A DNA stretch of 64,000 bases from positions 1-64,000 of the forward strand of contig NZ_JWMA01000071.1 of the NCBI RefSeq assembly GCF_000812465.1, in the 5' to 3' direction. The notes under the pieces are model-generated. The model was not told the DNA's origin. It ran no database searches and worked only from the letters and a program-made list of their open reading frames with translations. The stretch comes from Cupriavidus sp. IDO. Its GTDB lineage: Bacteria; Pseudomonadota; Gammaproteobacteria; Burkholderiales; Burkholderiaceae. Shown piece by piece: positions 60,035-64,000 of the stretch. The translations under genes were made by a program, and so were the position numbers. Position 1 is the stretch's first letter. Each line of letters begins with the position of its first letter.

Positions 60035-61504
60035 TCAACGAATGGTGAATGGATTGCCAGTCGCGGCACCGGTGTTAATCCACACACTCTTCGTCTGCAA
60101 ATACGACTCTATGGCGGCGATGCCATTCTCCCGGCCAAGGCCAGAATCCTTGTAACCACCAAAAGGCGACATGAAGCTGACGGCGCGATAGGTGTTCACC
60201 CAGACCGTGCCCGCCTGAATCCTTTCCGACATCCGGAAAGCTCGACCGATGTCGGAGGTCCACACGCCGGCGCCAAGCCCATAGCAACTGTCATTGGCAA
60301 TCGCAATGGCTTCGTCTTCGTCCTTGAACTTCAGGATGGACAGGACCGGCCCGAAGACCTCCTCTTGCGCGATGCGCATCTTCGGCGAGACATTTGAGAA
60401 AATGGTCGGCTCGACAAACCATCCCTTGCCGCAAGCCGCCGGCTTGCCGCCCAGCAGCAGCTGCGCCCCTTCATCCTGGGCAATCTTGATGTAGGACAGC
60501 ACTTTCTCGTACTGCGCGGGAGTCGTGATAGGTCCCACCTGGGTAGAAGCGTTCATCGGGTCGCCAAGCTTTGCGGTGCCGGCCAGTGCCAGCAGCTTCT
60601 CGACGAAGACATCGTGGATGTCCTCCTGCAGCAACAGCCGGGAGCCGGCGATACAGGTCTGCCCGCTGGCGGCGAAGATGCCCGAGACAGCACCATTGAC
60701 GGCATCATCCAGCTTCGCGTCATTGAAGACGATGTTCGGCGACTTGCCACCCAACTCCAGGCTCACGTGCTTGAACTGCGCCGCGCACTGCTGGTTGATG
60801 ATGCGCCCGGTGGCATCGGAACCCGTGAAGGTCACCTTCTTGACCAAGGGATGCGTCACGAGCGGCGAGCCTACCTCTGCGCCATACCCCGTCACCACAT
60901 TAAAGACGCCTGCGGGAAAACCCGCTTCCTCGAACAGAAGCGCAAGCTCCAGTGCCGACACTGACGTGAATTCGGACGGCTTCACAACGACGGTGCAACC
61001 CGTTGCCAGGGCCGGCGCGATTTTCCACGCCAGCAGCATCAGCGGCGAGTTCCACGGCGTGATAGCCGCCACCACTCCCAATGGCTCGCGTCGCGTGTAG
61101 TTGAAGTAGCCCTTCTTGTCCAGGGGAATGACCGAACCTTCAATCTTGTCGGCCAGGCCACCGAAGTAATAGAACCACTGCGGCAGGTACCTCAGCTGCG
61201 CGCCCATTTCCGCCAGAAGCTTGCCGTTGTCATGCACCTCGAACTCGGCCAGCCGCTCGGCGTCCCTGGCAATCAGGTCGCCGAGCTTGCGCAGCAGTGC
61301 GCCGCGCTGCGTAGCAGTCATCTCCGCCCACGGGCCGGAACGGAACGCCTTGTCGGCCGCCTGGACGGCGCGGTCAACATCCGCCTCGGTGCCGCGAGCC
61401 ACTTCGGCCCAGGCCTGCCCTGTATAGGGGTTCTGGGTTTCAAACCAGCGACCCTCGCTCGCATTCACGAAGGTCCCGTTGATGAACATTTGATACTGCT
61501 TCAT
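60035..61504 (-). CDS. NAD(P)-dependent aldehyde dehydrogenase
   Basis: 489 residues: start MKQYQMFINGTFVNASEGRW, cofactor fold with VAAITPWNSPLMLLAWKIAP, TVVVKPSEFTSVSALELALL, TFTGSDATGRIINQQC, general base Glu in VSLELGGKSPNIVF, nucleophile Cys in AASGQTCIAGSRLLLQEDI, and the closing PFGGYKDSGLGRENGIAAIE. It turns an aldehyde into the acid. The TPP decarboxylase genes lie upstream by 30 bases in the same direction, so its aldehyde is probably the decarboxylase product. Confidence 0.94.
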   Translation of the reverse strand: MKQYQMFINGTFVNASEGRWFETQNPYTGQAWAEVARGTEADVDRAVQAADKAFRSGPWAEMTATQRGALLRKLGDLIARDAERLAEFEVHDNGKLLAEMGAQLRYLPQWFYYFGGLADKIEGSVIPLDKKGYFNYTRREPLGVVAAITPWNSPLMLLAWKIAPALATGCTVVVKPSEFTSVSALELALLFEEAGFPAGVFNVVTGYGAEVGSPLVTHPLVKKVTFTGSDATGRIINQQCAAQFKHVSLELGGKSPNIVFNDAKLDDAVNGAVSGIFAASGQTCIAGSRLLLQEDIHDVFVEKLLALAGTAKLGDPMNASTQVGPITTPAQYEKVLSYIKIAQDEGAQLLLGGKPAACGKGWFVEPTIFSNVSPKMRIAQEEVFGPVLSILKFKDEDEAIAIANDSCYGLGAGVWTSDIGRAFRMSERIQAGTVWVNTYRAVSFMSPFGGYKDSGLGRENGIAAIESYLQTKSVWINTGAATGNPFTIR

Positions 61505-61534
61505 GGCGCAATGCTGTCCGAGTTCGTTGGCAGA

Positions 61535-62131
61535 CTAGAAGGGTGCGAAGCCGAGATGCTGGCGGAAACGGCTCTTGACGAACGTGCCATCACGCGGCGG
61601 CAACGCGCGTTGCGGCTCCTCGGTCGAGGTATAGACTTGCGCCACGGTCATGCCCTCAGCCTTCTTGATTTCTTGCGTGAGCTTGCCCAGCTCATCGATG
61701 TCCGAAATCTCCAGCGTCGTCGGCACGCCGACGGCCTTTGCCACCTGGGCGAGATTGGTGCCCAGACTGGTGTGGCTTTGCTGCATGCCGGTCTCACCAA
61801 AGTGGCCGTTATCGAGAATCACGATGTTCAGGTTCTTCGGCTTCTGCGCCGCCGCGGTCGCCAGGCTTCCGATGCCCATCAACTGCTCGCCGTCACCAGT
61901 AATGGCGATAACAGTCTTCTCGGGCTGAGCGATGGCGAGGCCAAGCGCCAGCGAGGTGGAGCCGCCCATCGCGCCCCACAGGTAGAAATTGCTGGGGCGG
62001 TCGCCAGCAGCGAAGACGTCGTACGAGGGCGAGCCAAGGCCCGTCACGACGAGTGCGTCAGGAAACTGCTTGAGCAGTTCAGCAACAAACTTGCGGCGGT
62101 CGATGCCTGCCTTGGTGGTCGAGGTAGTCAT
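61535..62131 (-). CDS. TPP-dependent 2-oxo acid decarboxylase, beta (pyrophosphate-binding) subunit
   Basis: 198 residues from the ATG at 62131; an ATG at 62146 overlapping the alpha gene end is also possible. TPP/metal motif GDGEQLMGIGSLATAAAQKP with NLNIVILDN (the GDG...NN pattern), LWGAMGGSTSLALGLAIAQP before it. It is the ComE/sulfopyruvate decarboxylase or phosphonopyruvate decarboxylase C-terminal type. Works with the alpha subunit encoded directly upstream. The true 2-oxo acid is unknown. Confidence 0.87.
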   Translation of the reverse strand: MTTSTTKAGIDRRKFVAELLKQFPDALVVTGLGSPSYDVFAAGDRPSNFYLWGAMGGSTSLALGLAIAQPEKTVIAITGDGEQLMGIGSLATAAAQKPKNLNIVILDNGHFGETGMQQSHTSLGTNLAQVAKAVGVPTTLEISDIDELGKLTQEIKKAEGMTVAQVYTSTEEPQRALPPRDGTFVKSRFRQHLGFAPF

Positions 62132-62133
62132 GT

Positions 62134-62667
62134 TCAGCGCATCCATTTTTTGCGGCCGATGAGGCTCTGGGACAGGAGAACGGCAACGCGGTTGCCTGCG
62201 TCAAAAGCGGAAACCAAGCCGGCGTCGACCAGTTCAGCGGCCTCGTCCGGCGAATTCACGCGATAGGCCGTGATGCCCATCAACTCCAGTGCCTGCTGAG
62301 TGGCCAGACCCATTGGGTTCTGCCAAGGATTGAACTCGGCGTACTCGCCGCGCATGGTCACCAGCGTGAAGAACGGGAACTTGCAGCTCTCCAGCAGCGA
62401 GAACATGTTCACGCAGTTGCCGACACCGCTGCTCTGCATCAGCAGCACGGCGCGTTGGCCGCCCAGCCAAGCACCGCTGACAACGCCCACGCCTTCCTCT
62501 TCCGTGGTCAGCACCACGTCGCGGATTTCCGGGTCGGCCTTCGCCCGCTTGATGACGTGAGAATGGCCGGCGTCGGGCACATAGGCGACCTGTTGAACGC
62601 CGTTTTGTTTGAGGGCCAGGAAGATGTCCTCTTGCCAGGCAAGAGGCTCAGAGTTGTTTGTCGTCAT
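62134..62667 (-). CDS. TPP-dependent 2-oxo acid decarboxylase, alpha (pyrimidine-binding) subunit
   Basis: 177 residues, ComD-like: AWQEDIFLALKQNGVQQVAY, VPDAGHSHVIKRAKADPEIR, VVLTTEEEGVGVVSGAWLGG with the catalytic Glu (TTEEEG), AVLLMQSSGVGNCVNMFSLL and FFTLVTMRGEYAEFNPWQNP. In one-chain decarboxylases these are the N-terminal third; the split form is that of sulfopyruvate decarboxylase. It is the first gene of the decarboxylase-aldehyde dehydrogenase operon, divergent from a LysR gene. Confidence 0.87.
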   Translation of the reverse strand: MTTNNSEPLAWQEDIFLALKQNGVQQVAYVPDAGHSHVIKRAKADPEIRDVVLTTEEEGVGVVSGAWLGGQRAVLLMQSSGVGNCVNMFSLLESCKFPFFTLVTMRGEYAEFNPWQNPMGLATQQALELMGITAYRVNSPDEAAELVDAGLVSAFDAGNRVAVLLSQSLIGRKKWMR

Positions 62668-62743
62668 AGTCGCAAGTTAGGAAAGGGGGGACAACGTTTG
62701 CTATCATAGATTTGTTTAGGAAGCATGCTGAAATACAATTAAT

Positions 62744-62758
62744 TGATGCCCGCAATCA
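62744..62758. promoter_or_regulatory. Possible LysR-type operator in a divergent promoter
   Basis: TGATGCCCGCAATCA: arms TGAT/ATCA around seven bases, centred about 84 bases from the decarboxylase start and 44 from the LysR start, in an AT-rich 127-base gap. Confidence 0.35.
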
Positions 62759-62794
62759 CAAAGTTGAATACCAATAAAGCGCCTCTGGAGTCAT

Positions 62795-63724
62795 ATGGAT
62801 ATCAAGCAGCTTCGCGCCCTTCTGGCTATCGCCGAGACGGGGAGCGCCACCAAAGCCGCCGAGCTTTTGCGAATCGTGCAGCCGGCCGTTTCGAGACACG
62901 TGCGACTTCTCGAGGAAGAACTCGGGGTCGAGCTCTTCGAGCGTGAGCGCCACGGCATGGTCCTCACCGAGGCCGGGCGAACGCTTGTCGACTACGGCAG
63001 ACGAGCCCTCCAGGAAATTGACCGTGCGAAGGCTGAGATTCAGCCCGCAACGGGTCAAATTTCAGGTACCGCTGTTATCGGACTCCTCCCGAGTACGTGC
63101 GAACTGTTGGCAGCAGAGCTCGTTGCCACGGTGAAAGCCAAGCACCCACAATTGGTGGTCCGCATCAATGTCGGCTATGCAGGAAACCTGCTGCAATGGC
63201 TCGAGGCAGGCGACGTGGAAGTCGCACTGCTCTACGACACCAAGGGCTCAGCGGCCCTGCAGGTTCAAGCATTGCTCGATGAGCAGCTTTATCTGGTTGG
63301 CCCACCTGGCAGCCTCTCGCAAGGCGCGCCACAAACTGTGGAAAGTTTCCGGGACCTGCCACTCGTTTTACCGAATGCACCGCATGGACTTCGCAGCGTG
63401 GTTGAGCATGCTTGTGCTGTCGCAGGCATCACCCCTACGATTGCAGTGGAAACCAATTCCCTAAATGTCCAGAAGAACCTGGTCGCCAAAGGCTTTGGCT
63501 ACACCGTGCTACCAAGCTCCGCGGTCTCCGAGGAGATGGAGAGTGGCATCCTTGCGGGCGCGCCAGTCGTCTCGCCCAACCTCTCCCGCCGCATCGTGCT
63601 CGCGCGCTCCACTACTCGCCGGCAGACGCCCGCGGCAAGCTTCGCTTCTGCAGAGCTGGTAGCGCTGATGCAGCGACTCGTACTTGATGGGGCGTGGCCA
63701 GGTGCGTCATGGGTGAGTGCCTGA
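62795..63724 (+). CDS. LysR-family transcriptional regulator
   Basis: 309 residues: HTH MDIKQLRALLAIAETGSATK, AAELLRIVQPAVSRHVRLLE, LFERERHGMVLTEAGRTLVD; effector domain from about 90 with TAVIGLLPSTCELLAAELVA and GFGYTVLPSSAVSEEM. The layout is again Nac/Cbl-like, though the HTH differs from the 29.4-kb regulator. It is divergent from the decarboxylase/aldehyde dehydrogenase operon and convergent with a Bug receptor gene. Confidence 0.92.
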   Translation: MDIKQLRALLAIAETGSATKAAELLRIVQPAVSRHVRLLEEELGVELFERERHGMVLTEAGRTLVDYGRRALQEIDRAKAEIQPATGQISGTAVIGLLPSTCELLAAELVATVKAKHPQLVVRINVGYAGNLLQWLEAGDVEVALLYDTKGSAALQVQALLDEQLYLVGPPGSLSQGAPQTVESFRDLPLVLPNAPHGLRSVVEHACAVAGITPTIAVETNSLNVQKNLVAKGFGYTVLPSSAVSEEMESGILAGAPVVSPNLSRRIVLARSTTRRQTPAASFASAELVALMQRLVLDGAWPGASWVSA

Positions 63725-63742
63725 CAACTCGGCGGTGACAGG

Positions 63743-64000
63743 TCAGTCAAGCTCGATGTTCGCAGCCTTGATGACCTCGGCCCACCGACGCGTCTCCGCC
63801 TGAACAAACTTGGCCGCCTTGTCCGCATTGGAATCTACAATCGGCTGCACGCCTATCCTCTCCATGCGCTGACGTACCTCAGGGTCCTTGACGGCCGACT
63901 GCAAGGCAGCGCTCAACTTCTCCACAACTGGAGCTGGCGTGCCTCGCGGCACCATCGCCATGTTCCAGAGGGAAGTTTCATAGTTCGGGTAGCCCGCTTC
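63743..64000 (-). CDS. Bug-family (TctC-like) solute receptor, C-terminal part, cut by the window edge
   Basis: The frame is open to the right edge (EAGYPNYETSLWNMAMVPRG, TPAPVVEKLSAALQSAVKDP, EVRQRMERIGVQPIV, and AKFVQAETRRWAEVIKAANI near the end), the standard closing 85 residues of a Bug receptor. The start lies outside the window. Together with the pathway genes it may deliver an organic acid; the membrane partners are not in view. Confidence 0.85.
   Translation of the reverse strand, partial: EAGYPNYETSLWNMAMVPRGTPAPVVEKLSAALQSAVKDPEVRQRMERIGVQPIVDSNADKAAKFVQAETRRWAEVIKAANIELD

Noticed and set aside
1..64000. CRISPR arrays, tRNA or rRNA genes, large direct repeats
   Set aside because: Looked for in all gaps; no regularly spaced repeats or cloverleaf-like sequence were seen.

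Overview
The window is a GC-rich stretch of a chromosome or megaplasmid, most likely from a betaproteobacterium of the order Burkholderiales (Cupriavidus/Ralstonia/Achromobacter type). The reasons are several Bug-type (TctC) solute receptors, general porins with a Burkholderiales-style N-terminus, an integrase fragment like those of Tn4371-type elements, IS66 debris, and large catabolic operons each paired with its own LysR, IclR, LacI or AraC regulator. No rRNA, tRNA or CRISPR array was seen. Everything here is read by eye; no database search was run.

Region 1 (1-3.1 kb) is decayed accessory DNA: a porin start with a one-base slip, an integrase with an in-frame stop whose catalytic half is gone, a joined histidine-kinase fragment, then an IclR regulator. 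Region 2 (3.4-8.0 kb, leftward) is a polar amino acid-type ABC transporter with a GarD/UxaA-type sugar-acid dehydratase. Region 3 (8.1-13.0 kb, leftward) is a catabolic operon: cupin dioxygenase-like protein, SDR, Bug receptor, second SDR, Ldh-type oxidoreductase. A decayed duplicate of its first two genes and of its promoter lies at 8.09-8.49 kb. Region 4 (13.4-17.1 kb) holds IS66 debris, a LacI-type regulator whose DNA-binding domain is damaged, and a glutamine-amidotransferase-fold protein downstream of ppc (17.1-19.9 kb).

Region 5 (20.4-38.8 kb) is the most coherent part. A Nac-like LysR gene (29.4-30.4 kb) sits between three operons: an SDR plus amino acid ABC transporter (20.4-24.3 kb, leftward); a 5-oxoprolinase operon pxpB-pxpC-pxpA with its own biotin carboxylase, a normal BCCP and a second BCCP-like protein that has lost the biotin site (24.6-29.3 kb, leftward); and a nine-gene rightward operon (aminotransferase, RraA-like protein, 2-hydroxyacid dehydrogenase, gluconokinase, 5-ketogluconate reductase, idonate dehydrogenase, three transhydrogenase subunits). 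All three promoter regions carry a 15-bp site ATAGG-N4-TCYTAT, which fits the ATA-N9-TAT pattern known for Nac. I infer a local regulon for scavenging nitrogen and carbon from an amino- or lactam-type substrate and a sugar acid.

Region 6 (39.5-50.5 kb) is a mixture: a porin, a very large cyclase/AAA/TPR signalling protein, a hemerythrin gene with an FNR/Dnr-type box, an APH-kinase fusion, secreted proteins of unknown role and a broken Bug receptor. Region 7 (50.6-64 kb) is a CoA-thioester catabolic cluster: two CitE-type lyases, MHS-family transporter, acyl-CoA dehydrogenase, FAS1-like dehydratase, CoA-transferase, aldehyde dehydrogenase, two-subunit TPP decarboxylase, one AraC-like and two LysR regulators, and a Bug receptor cut by the right edge. 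The enzyme set fits breakdown of a C5 dicarboxylate (methylsuccinate, mesaconate or itaconate type) to acetyl-CoA and pyruvate. A shared TTCG-N7-SGAA box ties a LysR gene to the dehydratase operon.
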